A stretch of DNA of 64,000 nt from Thysanoteuthis rhombus. Lineage: Eukaryota > Mollusca > Cephalopoda > Oegopsida > Thysanoteuthidae. The translations under genes and the position numbers were made by a program. The stretch covers positions 42,970,392 to 43,034,391 of the forward strand of contig OY735233.1 of NCBI GenBank assembly GCA_963457665.1. The letters are read 5' to 3'. Position 1 is the stretch's first letter. Each line of letters opens with the position of its first letter. Below are positions 43,536-55,490 of this stretch, piece by piece. The notes under the pieces were generated by a model, which made no database searches, was not told where the DNA came from, and was given only the letters and a program-made list of their open reading frames with translations.

Positions 43536-45594
43536 GGAAGAGAGTCATTTTCATAGAAAAAAATGATAATTTCACTGAAAATCAAAAATATCCGTGAATA
43601 TTTTTCACTCTTAATAACTAGTTTTGAGTAAATTCAGATGTCTATAATTTTAAGAAGGGACATTGCCCGAAAACTCTTTGAATTTTATTAAAACCCTTTC
43701 CAGTTATTATCGTCGTTATCACAGTGATTCGGCTGATTCATTCTGCATGGCTGTTGATTAAAGAAAGTATAACAAAAATAATTCTGTTGGCTTCTGTTAC
43801 TTGAGACTAATGGGGAAAAGTCGTTCTCTTTAGATGTGGATTGTAAACTTGAAGAAGGCCATAGAATAGATCAACCAAAATTTTGTGTGAACAACGAAAT
43901 TGAAAGAATAAGTTCGAATGTGTGACAAACTCTTTGAAGATCTGATTGTTTCCTGTGATTTTTTTTTTTTTCAAGTTGTTCAAGATTCTGCGATTACCTC
44001 CCTTGCATTCAGTCGACTAAATTGTCTAAAAGGCAATTATAAAATAGAAATTTCGAGATTTTAAGCAGAATATAGTGATAGGGATGGATTTTGGCCTCCC
44101 TTATATGTACAGAAATATAGAATCATTCACAACTTCACAATCGTAAAACTTACCACAGAAAAATGATGTTTTATTTGAGTAGAAATTTCAAAAAGTATTC
44201 CATACTTGGTGAATCGCTACTGTTTTTTTGTTTTTTTTGACAGCAAAAATAAAGGTAGATGAAAAACAGATATTGTTTTATACAAATTTTTATTTTAATT
44301 GATAGTTTGTTCTTTTAGGGTTTTTTTTAACAATATGCACAATAAACACCTCTCATCCTTTCTGTTTTAAAAATAAAATACGATGACTGTTCCATATCTT
44401 TAATAGAGATGGAGAGAGAGAGAGAGAGAGAGCCGAAGTCCTTAAAGAGGGGGGAGTGTAAGGGAGAGAGATTAAAACATGACCTGCCTAAATCTCTAAA
44501 GAGTACCCACAAAACATTCCATGGGGCTATTTCAAGTGGTTTTTCCATTAGGCTGTGACATACAGACAGAGATTTGGTGAATAAGATAGAACCAATGCAA
44601 ATGACAGGTCCTATCATTTTAGATCGGTATTATGCTAGTATAATTATAATATAGAAAAATAGAAATATAGATACCTGATAATAGATATTGAATAATTAAA
44701 ATTGAATATCAAATTATTGAATATTTTGTAAATGAAGCCCATTGTATGTGTTCAATCCATTTGTATTTTTAAAGTCAAAGTGATTCAAGATTTCCGATGA
44801 AATAAAAGCCATTTTTTCTTTCATTTTTGTTTTTTAAATTTAGACCGTCCTTCTAGCACATTAGCTGCCATGCTTTATCTCATTTCCACAATGTTAGATG
44901 GGTAGGGGGTTGCTGTCCTGGTTTATTCGGTGTACATTGGTGACTAGCTGGAGAAGAAATTACTTACATTAGTTTCAATAGTTTTGTATAAAACTGAGAC
45001 TTTTAATTTTTTGAACACATCAAATAATTACTGTTATTCATTTTATGAATTTATAGTTGATATTTTTACACAATTTTTCCTCATTCTTTTCTGAATGGTA
45101 CCCAGGGATTTATTTTCATCAAATTATTTATAAAAACGCCTGTATTCACTTTACTAACACATAAAAGACTTCTTATCCAAGGGAGGTAACTCATTTCACA
45201 ACTAGAAAATGTATTTCCAGACCTGTCTCTTCCAAAAATACAAAAATATTCATTACTTTTAACCAGTTTTCTCCATCTTTTTTTATACTTTTTATCACAT
45301 AGATTACAGCTTATGCATCCTTCATACATTAAATTGAATCGAAAGGATTTAAAATAAAGTAGTTTTGGTTGAAGCTTGAATTTGCATTCCATACATTGGG
45401 ACTTTGTCTTTCATAGGCCATTCCTTAACCATTAGGCTACCCTAGCTATAATGATTATGCAAGGTTTTCATCTTCTCCAATCATTTCTTTCTTTTAAGTA
45501 GTTTCAATGATTTTTCAGTTATGGTTGAAATCATTCCCAGAAAAGAAGTGGAAAATCCTGTCAGAAAAACATAAGAAGCCATCAATCAAAACTG

Positions 45595-45665
45595 TCAACA
45601 TAGGTTTCTTCAGTTTTTAAGTGATTCTAACTGGCTATGTACAGGCTGCACCAATGTAATGAGAA
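45595..45665 (+). repeat. Dispersed repeat R4, copy 1
   Basis: CAACATAGGTTTCTTCAGTT-TTTAAGTG and GGCTATGTACAGGCTGCACC recur at 48276-48560 and 51131-51375. Confidence 0.55.
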
Positions 45666-47297
45666 GGCTGAAAATTTAAACATTTAATCCTTATTATATC
45701 TAAAAAAAACTTTTATTTCTTGATAACTTTTCAAAAATCTTAACCAGAAACTAAAAGCTTTTTGTTAGCTAAAATGATGTGAAGCGAAGAATCAATAACC
45801 GTTGATTTATATGGGTAAATCTTTTTAGCGTTCATGCACACTAAAAATGGTATGTTAGGCTGAGTCATCAAAGGTAGTGGTGGGATGATACAGAAGAATG
45901 GGGGAGTCAAAGAGAGATGAGTAGGGTGTGTGCTGTCTCTATAATGGCTCGCTGTAAAACAAAAACTGAACACTATCTTCACTTAGTTGCCGAGATAAGT
46001 AGAATTTTAAAAACTGTCCCCATTTTTTACAACATGGGGAACACTAGTGAAATAATGAAACCCTTTAATTTTAAATAAACTTATATTTCAGAATGAATAA
46101 TTGCTATTTAACCCCAAAACAAAAAAAGTTGTACAATTTTTTTTCTCTCCAAGATCCAGGCCTGCTCAGTAGCTTGAGTAGTTGTGAATTTTCTACCAAT
46201 ATCAGTGTTCAAGTTAAGGTAAAACCAGTATTTTGAATGCCGATTTTCAAGAAAAGCAGGTATTTTTTCACTTGAAAGACGGGCAATACAAAATTTTCTT
46301 CTTTCGGTTGGATGTTTGCTAAACGAAATAAAACGAAACTAAACTAAGCTTAGTGGATTTCTATTTCTTGTAATGGTGTATTTTCCAGTGATGTTGATTT
46401 TCACTGCAAGCAGGCCCTTTTCACTTGAAAGACTGACTACATAATCTTCTACCCTCATTTAAGCCTTGACCAGATTGACCTCAATCTAACTATTCCTTCT
46501 TCTATCAGATCAGGCTTCAAATGATGAATTGATTTAGAAAATCAAGCATTTCAAATAGTTTCAGTATAACATATGATCATTCTGTCAGATCATATATCCA
46601 TTTGTTAATAACATATATGTATATTGTATAAATTTTGTTTCCAAAACGTTATGTAAATCATATGAAATCTTATTTCTAGTTGATATGAACTAGGTAAGAA
46701 TTTGAAAAGAAAAATGTTGAACAAAGAATGAATTTAGCCATTACAACTCCTGAAAAATCTGTGCATATTATACACAAGATATTTTTTTCTAGGATTTCAT
46801 AGCCCATAATTAGAGGTTTGCATAACTTATGAGTGTGTATTATACACAAATATATAGTTAATGGAAATCATAATGTTTAATTCAATTCGGTTTTAAAAAG
46901 GAGGTTGTAGCAGTTATCTAATGTATATTTATATATCATTTATGCTTATATTGATGGACAGACAAATTTCTTGTGAAATTTATAGAAATTTTAGAACTTT
47001 ACCAACAGGCCAAAAAGTTGATATAAATCTTACCAGCAAGATTTTCATTTGCTAAAAAATGAAATGAAAGTAATGAATGAAATATATTCATATTTTATGA
47101 AAACCTCTCTCTCTCAATTTGCACATAGTACGTAATGATAAAGTATTTGTAAAACTGAAGAAAATTACTTAAATTATGTTTACAAATATTGGGAAATAAG
47201 TGACTGAAGTGACACAAAAGAATTTTTCAAAGAAGTTTCTAATGTGTCTTGTGTTTAAAGCTGTAAAGCTGTCTAGACTGAGGTAGTCACTTCAATG

Positions 47298-47358
47298 TGT
47301 GTGTGTGTGTGTGTATATACATATATACATATATATATATATATATGTATATATATTG
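47298..47358. repeat. TG-(TA)n microsatellite
   Basis: GTGTGTGTGTGTGTGTATAT then TA/CA runs. Confidence 0.9.
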
Positions 47359-47660
47359 ACCACAATTTTGCCACTGACACTAGCTTCACCATCATAGAAA
47401 AAATAGAAAAAAACACTCCAATTGACATAACTAAAGTTCTAGAAAAACACGAAGACATGTGGATCAACAAACTTAAAACCCTATATCCTAATGGATTAAA
47501 TACTAAACTGAACAATCCTCACCACACAGAACCCTAATATACACAACTCCTATCATTAATATCCTCACACCCACATCTAAGACACATTCAATAATGGAAG
47601 CTTCAAAGTCACCCAGACCCATAGGAAAAACTTCACCTTAGCTTGTTATAACCCCTATCC

Positions 47661-47665
<5 letters not shown>

Positions 47666-47709
<44 letters not shown>
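47666..47709. repeat. (TA)n microsatellite
   Basis: TA run. Confidence 0.9.
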
Positions 47710-47712
<3 letters not shown>

Positions 47713-48275
47713 TGCCATTGAAAAATGTAACATTATCATACTGATATAAACTTTGTTACACATCACCACTTGGCTTGTATATATATATTTATATATATGG
47801 TAGCTACTTCAACATAGCATTGCTCTTACCATTTAGCTAAACAGCCTGCAAAGGCCCAATGATTTAACTCCAAATTCTCATGTTGTTCATTCACTGTCTA
47901 TATCCGCTCTATTTATTTCTTTCAATGTGGACAATTATGTTATCAAGAAATGAATGCATGATCCGACGGAAATAATTATTAATTGTTATCTTATATTAAA
48001 ACTCTATTTCAAATGACTTCCCATTATTACATGGGGAATGTATCATTCGGCCTGAACAATTTAAATAGAATAGACAATCAAAGATAATAGGGCTGCTGCA
48101 TGAATTGAACCTTCAACCGAAATGGTAGCCACTTCAAGTAACATTGCTCTTACCATTGAGCTAAAAAGTGCAAGTAATGCAAAGGTCAAAATAATCAACC
48201 AAAAAATTGAGTAGCCAGTTTGTCTGTTATTTTTAACAATTTATGTTTATATATATAGGAGACACTGCAGCCAAA

Positions 48276-48560
48276 ACAGTCAACATAGGTTTATTCAGTT
48301 TTTAAGTGGGTCTTGCTATCTATCTATCATATGTACTTGCTGCACCACTCCTTATTATCTCTTGGAAAAATGTTGTTTTTTTTATTTTTTGAACATCCCC
48401 CATCCCAAAGGGTTTTTAGTAGGATTTTCAAATTGTAATGTAAGTTTATGCTAAATTGGTCCCTTAGGTTGTGCCATTACCATTCACACCTCTTTTTCAA
48501 GAATACAAACTTTTTTTAGTGTTCAGTGACCAACAAAAGAGGTGAGAAGTAACTCACTCA
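48276..48560 (+). repeat. Dispersed repeat R4, copy 2
   Basis: GTCAACATAGGTTTATTCAG, TTGCTGCACCACTCC, AAATTGGTCCCTTAGGTT and CAACAAAAGAGGTGAGAAGT-AACTCA match 51131-51375 in order. Confidence 0.6.
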
Positions 48561-48624
48561 TTGATTATCAACTCTGCCAAAAGACGTTGGTTATCTGACA
48601 TTTTCTTTTGATTGACAAACCAGA

Positions 48625-48627
<3 letters not shown>

Positions 48628-48662
<35 letters not shown>
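48628..48662. repeat. (TA)n microsatellite
   Basis: TA run. Confidence 0.9.
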
Positions 48663-48665
<3 letters not shown>

Positions 48666-48844
48666 GATATTTAATAGATGCTATAAGAGTTAAGGTCAAA
48701 AATGGAGTGCAATCTGATAATGCAGAACAAAGAAACCATTTTTATTTTCAATATCTATGACTACTTTTTACCTTCATTTTGATTTTATTGCAACTTTTGG
48801 CTCGGGCCAAATACTCTCTGACAATGATCAGAAAATAAAGAATA

Positions 48845-48940
48845 GCCCCTGGGTTAGATTCGAACCTACATCCCTGTAGCCAGGGAGGTTACTGTTAGGC
48901 CTGGCCTGTTTTACCAATTAAGCTACCCAGACTTCAATGT
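48845..48940 (-). repeat. tRNA-like SINE head, family S3
   Basis: Minus strand: GGGTAGCTTAATTGGTAAAA (A-box region) and GTAGGTTCGAATCTAACC (B box). Similar to 36040. Weaker relatives are at 26875-26912, 47800-47860, 48100-48170 and 45407-45450. Confidence 0.6.
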
Positions 48941-49899
48941 AAACAGAAATTGAAAAAAAAAAAAACACCCTCAAACCCATCCTTCATTCCGATCATTTTG
49001 GTTGTTTGTTTTTTTTTTTTCATTAAATGAAGTATTAGGAATCACTATAATTCAAAAATTTTTTGGACTAAAAATAATAATGATTAATAATATTTCATCT
49101 TCTGAAAATTCAAAAAACCGAAAATTTGAAACTTATAAGGAATTTTGTTTTTAACTGCAACGAAAATCGACTGTTTTTAGCGTGTGGAGAATTTCATGTT
49201 GAGACTAATTTTCGGTTATCAGTGTTTGTAAGGAATTAAGTGACCTGAAGAGAGAGTGGTTATAGGGAGATAGACAGCAATCTTTTTTCTAATTGATTCA
49301 TAGCATTGGTGGAGAGAGGAGCATACAATGTAGAGAGTGGGCAAAGAAAGAAATTTTTTTTGTTTGTTTGTTTGTTTTTTTGTTTTTGTTTTTTTTCCTT
49401 TTTACGTCCTGTGCTCGAAATTCCTTTTTTCTTTTCTGTCTTTTTTTATTTTTTTATTTTATAGTTCAATCCACGAGGTAGAACAATGGAAAGTACAAGA
49501 AAGAAAGAAGGCAGACTGTGAAGTGTTTATAACTAATGTTTATACCCAATAAAAATATATTTATAACTTTCTAATTTGCCACTGAATTATATTACTTTTT
49601 GGACGATTTTTTCGTTTTATTTTGGATACCATTATTATTTTTGCTAAGGACGTACACAAATGTTGACAAATGCTGTCAAAACTGGACGTACAACGTCACA
49701 GGGTTTGTTTGTTTTTTGTTTGTTTTTTTCAACAGTCTTTTTTCTTCTTTTTTTTCCCTTGTTTTTACTAAGTTCAATACTAATTCTTCACATTATTAGT
49801 TGATTCAAGAATTGATTGAGTTATCTCCCTTTTTCTATCAACTGACTCATCCATCTATCGTGTGTAATGGACAGTCAGACTTCTTCTCTTTCTCAGTCC

Positions 49900-49995
49900 G
49901 TTTTAAATTCAAAGCTGACAATTAGACTGATAAAAATATTTCCTGCCCACCATTGGAAACAATGGACTCTTCCACTCTAACGAGTTAAGTAGTTC
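49900..49995. repeat. Dispersed repeat R3, copy 2
   Basis: AAAATATTTCCTGCCCACCA and AACAATGGACTCTTCCACT match copies 1 and 3. Confidence 0.5.
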
Positions 49996-51130
49996 ATTTT
50001 CTTCAAAAAAAAAAAAAAATCACCCCATATAATTTCAAATGTATTTGTGTCTTTTCTAACTAAGTCTAACTAGTTTACAAGTATTCATTCACGCATGCAA
50101 ACACTTGTTTTTTTTTCAACTGGCGAAAGCATCTTCATTAGAAGTGTATCGGAACCAATTTTTTTATGGGATTTTAATTTAAATACTAAGATCAAGATAG
50201 TTTGTTTTGTTTTTCTTTTTTTTTCAATTTTTCATTTACTTATACATATCTGAAAGCAATGGCCACTAGTGTATCAGTTTTGACTTTATTCTATTGTATG
50301 ATCTTTAAATAGATATGAATTATAAAGTATTCCATTAATGAAATACATGGTCAGATGGTGATCACAATTTGTATGGAAAATGTTGTGCTCTGGATACAGA
50401 TTCAGTCAGGCTCAACAACAAAGACATTCATTATTCTTTTTTGTTATATTCCTTAGCATATTCATTCTCCTCGATCAATTGGGTATTCATTCACCTTTAT
50501 AGGAGGGCGGAATGTGACTGAAGGCTGAGTTTGATGTGGATGCTTACACACGTGTATGAGCCACAGTACAAGAATTGCCCAGCCCACACGTACAGTGTAA
50601 AACAGGTGTCAGAAATGTCCTTCTAGCTCTCTTCTTTAAGTGCAATGGGCGGGTCCCCCTGCTGGGTTGGAATCCCCAAGACTGGACATATATATATATG
50701 TGTATATGTATTGATTTTTTTTTTCATCTCTCCACCTTCCTTCCTTTCTACCCTTTCATCATATTTAAAACAAAAAATGGAAATAATTCTCCTTTTTTTT
50801 TGTCTCAGTCCCACCTTGCAGAAAAAAATTAAAGAACCTTCAGAATTTACGTGTTACCAGATGGTCACCTGGTGAGGATTCTACTCTTTGTGTGAGTTTT
50901 TTTAGTAAACACAGCTTATATTGTGCAATTTTTCACTGTTTTTAACTGTTGTTTTTTATTTCATTTTTCTTCTTTTTTTTTTCAAGTCACAAAAAGAGAA
51001 GATGAAAATATTTACAAAGAAAACAAAAGATTTCCCGCCAAATTCTGTTTTTTAATTAAATAAAAGAAAAAGAACTTATAATAAAAGTTGTTTCTTGTTC
51101 TTTGAGTTTTTTCTTTTTTTGAGAAACTGA

Positions 51131-51375
51131 CAACCACAACGTAGGTTTCTTCAGTTTTCAATTGAGTGAGTCTTGCTGGCTATGGTGCATATAGGCTGCA
51201 CCTTCAAAATTACGCCCCCCCCCCCAAAAAAAGAATTTTGGTGTTGGGTTCCAATTACATTGTTAAATTGGTCCCTTGGTTTTAGTCTGCCCGTGTTTTT
51301 TGAAAATTCAAACTTTTTATTGATCACAGTCCAACAAAAGGCGAGAGAAGTAATTCATTCATTGATCATCCCTCT
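51131..51375 (+). repeat. Dispersed repeat R4, copy 3
   Basis: GTAGGTTTCTTCAGTTTTCA, ATATAGGCTGCACC, AAATTGGTCCCTTGG and CAACAAAAGGCGAGAGAAGT. A C/A homopolymer (51215-51233) interrupts it. Confidence 0.6.
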
Positions 51376-51504
51376 TTTCAATTTTAATTGATTATCCCCA
51401 ACATATGCTGCCTGAAGATATTGGTCATGTAATGGTTTCTATTGAGTGACTAACCTGACCTCTATGTTCAACTCTAGTGTGAGAAGCATATCTCATCATG
51501 ATCA

Positions 51505-51702
51505 TCAGTTTTTCAACATCCGTCGTTGGACATAGACCTTCCCCAGGATTCGCCACAATTCTCTACCATGGGCGTCACGGAGCCAGTATTTCCTGAATCT
51601 GTCCAGTTCATCTCTCCATCTTGTGTTCTGTCGGCCTCGGTGTCGGCCTGTGATCTCTAGGGATCCATGTTGTGAGACGTGATGTCCATCGGTTGTCTCC
51701 AC
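51505..51702 (-). pseudogene. C-terminal fragment of an RTE-like non-LTR retrotransposon protein
   Basis: The minus-strand frame holds GRQNTRWRDELDRFRKYWLR followed by DAHGRELWRILGKVYVQRR. This is the R-W-x-D-(D/E)-L...W...A-x-x-R-x-x-W-R-x-(L/M)-G-x-x-(Y/F)-V-Q pattern at the end of RTE/BovB-type ORF2 proteins. Only about 60 residues are present; the endonuclease and reverse-transcriptase domains are missing, so it is a 5'-truncated dead copy. The frame ends in a stop two residues after the motif. Confidence 0.7.
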
Positions 51703-51764
51703 CTATCTATAAAATGAACAGTGTGATTTTTGTGTTTCTTTCTCTGTACGTAACAATGGTCCCT

Positions 51765-51835
51765 TCTACTTGAAGGTAACAATTTTGCTGATGAAAATAT
51801 TTCCCTGCTCACCTTTTCAAAATAATACACACTCC
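51765..51835. repeat. Dispersed repeat R3, copy 3
   Basis: CTACTTGAAGGTAACAATTT and GAAAATATTTCCCTGCTCAC match copy 1 in order. Confidence 0.5.
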
Positions 51836-53020
51836 CAAAGAATCAAAAATCATCTCATTGAAATTCAAACATATCCCTAAGATTTTTCCACAAGGATTTA
51901 CTGATTTACAATACTGGTTCAGTTACCATTGGAAGCTGGACAAATTTTGCAGGCTCAAGTGTCACGATTGGTTATTTCATTGTTTAAAGTTTACTCATTT
52001 AAATTATCACTCAGCTGTTGTACATCTCTATTTTCCCAGACGTGTTCTCCATTTAGGTCAGGAAATCTCCATTGGAGAGGAATTTTTTTTTATCCTTCAA
52101 AAGGTCTCAAAATTGACTCTCATGGTAGGGTTACATATCGCCAAAGTGTACGTCAGGCTGGGGCTTGATGTTTTCGTGAACATCATCTTTTTTTCAATGT
52201 TCAGGTATGACGAGCCTAAATTATTAGGTTTAGTGAAATAGTTACATCTCACTATTTTATGTACTAGGGTAACACACATCCAAAAGGTGGATCTTTCGAA
52301 GGGGCCAGACTTTACTTTGTGTGGAGCAGCCTACCATGATAATCATGCAAAATAATTTTCTGACTATCATACGAAACTATGGCTTTGAAGTATTTTGGTT
52401 ATTTCTCATCAGTGTTGCCAATTTAGATATTTCATATCTAAATTCAGAAAATTCTTAATTTTTTTATTTTGATAGATCTCTTGAGAACCACAGATCCAAA
52501 CAACTCCGCACTACACAGCCTTGTGTGCTAATTAATATACCTGGTGACTGTCAATTTTATACAATGGCCAATCATTAAATTATCACAGTGTATACATACA
52601 CACACATGAACAGACTTATTTCTTCAATAGTAGTTCAATAATTTTCTTTAAATCTTACCATGACTTCATTTTTTATATCCCCAGCCTTTTTTTGTATTTA
52701 CTTTTATCTAAAATGTGTGCCAATAAGAAAAATAATTTAACAGAAAGGAAAAAAACAATGTGACTTAAATTAAATGATCACCTGTGGATAATATACATTA
52801 AAGTAAGTTTCATTAAAGACGATATACAAAGAATGTTCTTGGTTTTTTTTTTTCATTTTTTGTTACCTTTCATATCTCAAAAGACCTCTGCATGAAAAAA
52901 AAAGCAATACGTACAGCAAACAACATATCGGTGTGTTAATCTAAAAGCAATAATCAGTATTCTACAAAACAATTCCCTTTCCATGTGCCAGTGATCCTTG
53001 TAAGGTTCAAATCTGGTGAA
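51836..53020. other. Region without recognisable gene
   Basis: A 127-residue plus-strand frame (51858-52241) is the longest non-repetitive frame in the window, but it shows no motif, signal or splice context that I can name. The rest is AT-rich and featureless. Confidence 0.4.
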
Positions 53021-53021
53021 G

Positions 53022-53212
53022 TTTAAAGAGCTCCCCCTAGGCAGGATACAAGGGATACCTCCACCCTAATCACATAGCTTAGAGTGTTCTCAATTAGCTG
53101 CTGAGTTCCAGGGAGAATTTGTCCCAATAAAGAGTTTTCTTCACTCTTCGCTCATACCGGGGATTGAACCCAGGACTTTCTGCATGTGAGACAGACAAGA
53201 TGGGTCATTATC
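53022..53212 (-). repeat. tRNA-derived SINE, family S1, copy 2
   Basis: Shares CCTAATCACATAGCTTAGAG, TTAGCTGCTGAG and the head (minus strand TGTCTGTCTCACATGCAGAA and GGGTTCAATCCCCGG) with 20600-20805. Confidence 0.75.
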
Positions 53213-53364
53213 TGAAGATTAAGACAGGTTATCAAATTTAGTAAATTAAAACGCTGGTCTTTTTCGGTTGATAACAATTCTTGTGTTTCTAGTGTCAAAT
53301 GTCTGATGATTACCACAACTTTTGTATTGTTTATATTATGAATAGATTCTTAGACATATAAGAC

Positions 53365-53440
53365 TTGTCAGTTTGGCTCAGTTGGTAAGAGAACCGCCTA
53401 GCAATCGCTTGTTTGTGATTCCAAATCACGGTTGGGAAAT
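53365..53440 (+). repeat. tRNA-like sequence, SINE head or tRNA pseudogene
   Basis: TTGGCTCAGTTGGTAAGAGA fits an A box and D-arm well. The T-arm is GTGATTCCAAATCAC, missing the invariant GTTCGA. The anticodon stem does not close well, so it is not called a working tRNA. Confidence 0.5.
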
Positions 53441-53939
53441 ATTGATTTTACGTATCGGTTTAGTTTAACATGATGGTATAGACAAACAGGGAATAGTTCA
53501 CTCCCCTAAATTATCTGAGTATTGTTGTTGTTGTGGTTGGAAAATTAACTCTGAATTAAAGTTAGAAAAATATAATGTGCAATTGGTTGAATCGAAAAAC
53601 CTATTGATTTTTTATTAATATTGGTCGTTTTACAGATCTGAAACAAATCCTGTTTTGATATTTACTAACTTTAGCTTAGCCTGGCACAAGACCGGACCAT
53701 CGGAGAGTGGGCAGATAGTGTTGAAGCTGTCTTTCAAGTGCAGAAAATATTCCAACCATTAAAATCAGCATTCAGAATCTTGTTTGAGGGTTTGAACTCC
53801 TACCTCAGTTGGAAGTATGCAACTATCTCAGCCATCAGACCGACCAAACAAATCCTGATATTTTTTTTTTCTTCATTTCTTTATAGTTACTTTCATCTCA
53901 GTTCAGCCTCAAATGTCCAATTTGTCTGCAAATAGCCCA

Positions 53940-54457
53940 GGGCTCAAACTACCGAGATATACTGACAACATAGCCTCTCAGCAACTAACCCAGTGCTCTA
54001 ACTACGGAGATAAACTGACAAAATAGCCTCTCAACAACTAGCCCACTGCTCTAAGTCACGGATATACTGACAAAACAAAGTCTGAACAGCCGCTCAACCA
54101 ATAACCCCGTGCTCTAACTATGGAGATATACTGACAAATATATAGCCTGAACAGCTTCCCAGCTAATAACGTAGTGCTCTAAGTATGAAGATAAACAGAC
54201 AAAATATAATCTGGACAGCCTCTCAGCTAATAACCCAGTGCTCTAACTATGAAGATAAACTGACAAAATCGCCTGCACAGCCTCTCAGCTAATAACCCAG
54301 TGCTCTAACTATGAAGATAAACTGACAAAATCGCCTGAACAGCCTCTCAGCTAATAACCCAGTGCTCTAACTATGAAGATATTCAGACAAAATCGCCTGA
54401 ACAGCCTCTCAGCTAATAACCCAGTGCTCTAACTACTAAGCAAACATAGCCTGAGTA
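53940..54457. repeat. Tandem array of about 8 units, about 61 bp each
   Basis: The unit is CCTCTCAGCTAATAACCCAG-TGCTCTAACTATGAAGATAA-ACTGACAAAATCGCCTGAAC-AG. Units at the right (54215-54440) are nearly identical and those at the left are diverged. The inverse strand of each unit has TAGTTAGAGCACTGGGTTAT, which resembles a tRNA A box, so the array may derive from a SINE head. Confidence 0.92.
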
Positions 54458-54742
54458 AAGTTTCAACGGATTAAATGGTGGTGGTAAGACCATTTTAACG
54501 ATAATTACACGTTGTGTGGTTTTTGTTTCTCCTTTCTTTGAAGAGTTGCAATGTGTTATTGTTTCTTGAACAAAAAAAAGGCTGGTGTTTGTTGAACATT
54601 GGAGAAGAAATAGTTCAATTACAATAGAAAAAAATTTGGAACGAATACCGAGAGTAGCACAAAACATATAAGTCAATGTTAGAAGACTACAAAGCAATCT
54701 GCGTGTATGTATTAGGTAGGACAAAAACTAATGTCATATTTT

Positions 54743-54765
54743 TAACCCTTTTGATGCCATGTATA
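54743..54765 (+). mobile_element. Possible piggyBac-like left terminus
   Basis: TTAACCCTTTTGATGCC looks like TTAA plus a CCCTTT-type end. ACCCTAAAGGGTTAA near 39772 looks like a right end of the same sort elsewhere. No matching partner was found for either, so this is weak. Confidence 0.2.
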
Positions 54766-55194
54766 TCATATGGCGTAATTCGTACGTCAATTTCTGTTGG
54801 TAAATTCTGATGAAACTAGGAAGCCTTCATAGCATGTTCAGACCTGTTTCATTTTTCAAAAAAATCGATCCATACATATGGTAGAATATCTAATAAATGT
54901 AGTCAATGTATAGATATGTACAACAGAATGCCGACGAAATGTAATACATATATAGATGTATGTCAGGAAGAGCAAGAAAAAGAACAGGGTCTGTTAAAAA
55001 CCAGAGACGTTATTTATACAATTTTCGACAGGACTTGATAAGATTTGTGAACATCTGTCTCTGTCATGACACTATTTCTTCCCAATCGAGTTTCCAAGTT
55101 GACCCCCGTTAAAACGTCCTAAATAAGAATAAATCATCAATGCGTCAAAAATGAAATGAAAAATATTGTATGAAATGCGATGTAATTCATTGTG

Positions 55195-55490
55195 AGATGA
55201 AAAGTTATAGATATATAAATGAAGTGTATATATTAGTTATAAAAACAGTAGCGTCTACTTTCTTTCCTACTTTTTTTCTTGATCTTTCTCTTATTTATCC
55301 ATGTGAAGAATTTTTTAAAAAGTTATAAATGTATTTAGGGTATACATTAATAGTAAACACTGTTCAATCAGCTTTCTTTTTTCCCTCTCTTTCTCGTACT
55401 TTCTTGTAATTATCTATGTTGAGAATTGATTACTTGAAAGTTATAAATATTACATCACTAGTGTATACATTAATTATAAACACTGTATAG
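55195..55490. repeat. Tandem repeat, about 2.5 units of about 120 bp
   Basis: Each unit has AAGTTATAAAT, GTATACATTAATAGTAAACA-CTGT and a TTTCTTTC..TTTATCCATGTGAAGAATT block (second: AATTATCTATGTTGAGAATT). A related piece lies at 56240-56285. Confidence 0.7.

Larger units (their letters stand above)
42311..47290. other. Region without recognisable gene
   Basis: AT-rich. Contains repeats R3 and R2 (43720-43940), a GA run (44409-44432) and microsatellites. Remaining stretches (44650-45400, 46000-47270) show nothing recognisable. Confidence 0.5.
47710..51130. other. Region without recognisable gene
   Basis: Contains SINE heads, R4 and R3 copies and T-rich stretches (49350-49460, 49700-49770, 50950-51115). 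No supported coding sequence. Confidence 0.5.

Noticed and set aside
51858-52241. 127-residue plus-strand frame as a gene
   Set aside because: Non-repetitive, but no recognisable motif, no splice sites of matching phase, and an overlapping frame of 79 residues. Kept only as a note.
53365-53440. Functional tRNA gene
   Set aside because: Good A box, but the T-loop lacks GTTCGA and the anticodon arm does not pair well. Better explained as a SINE head or pseudogene.
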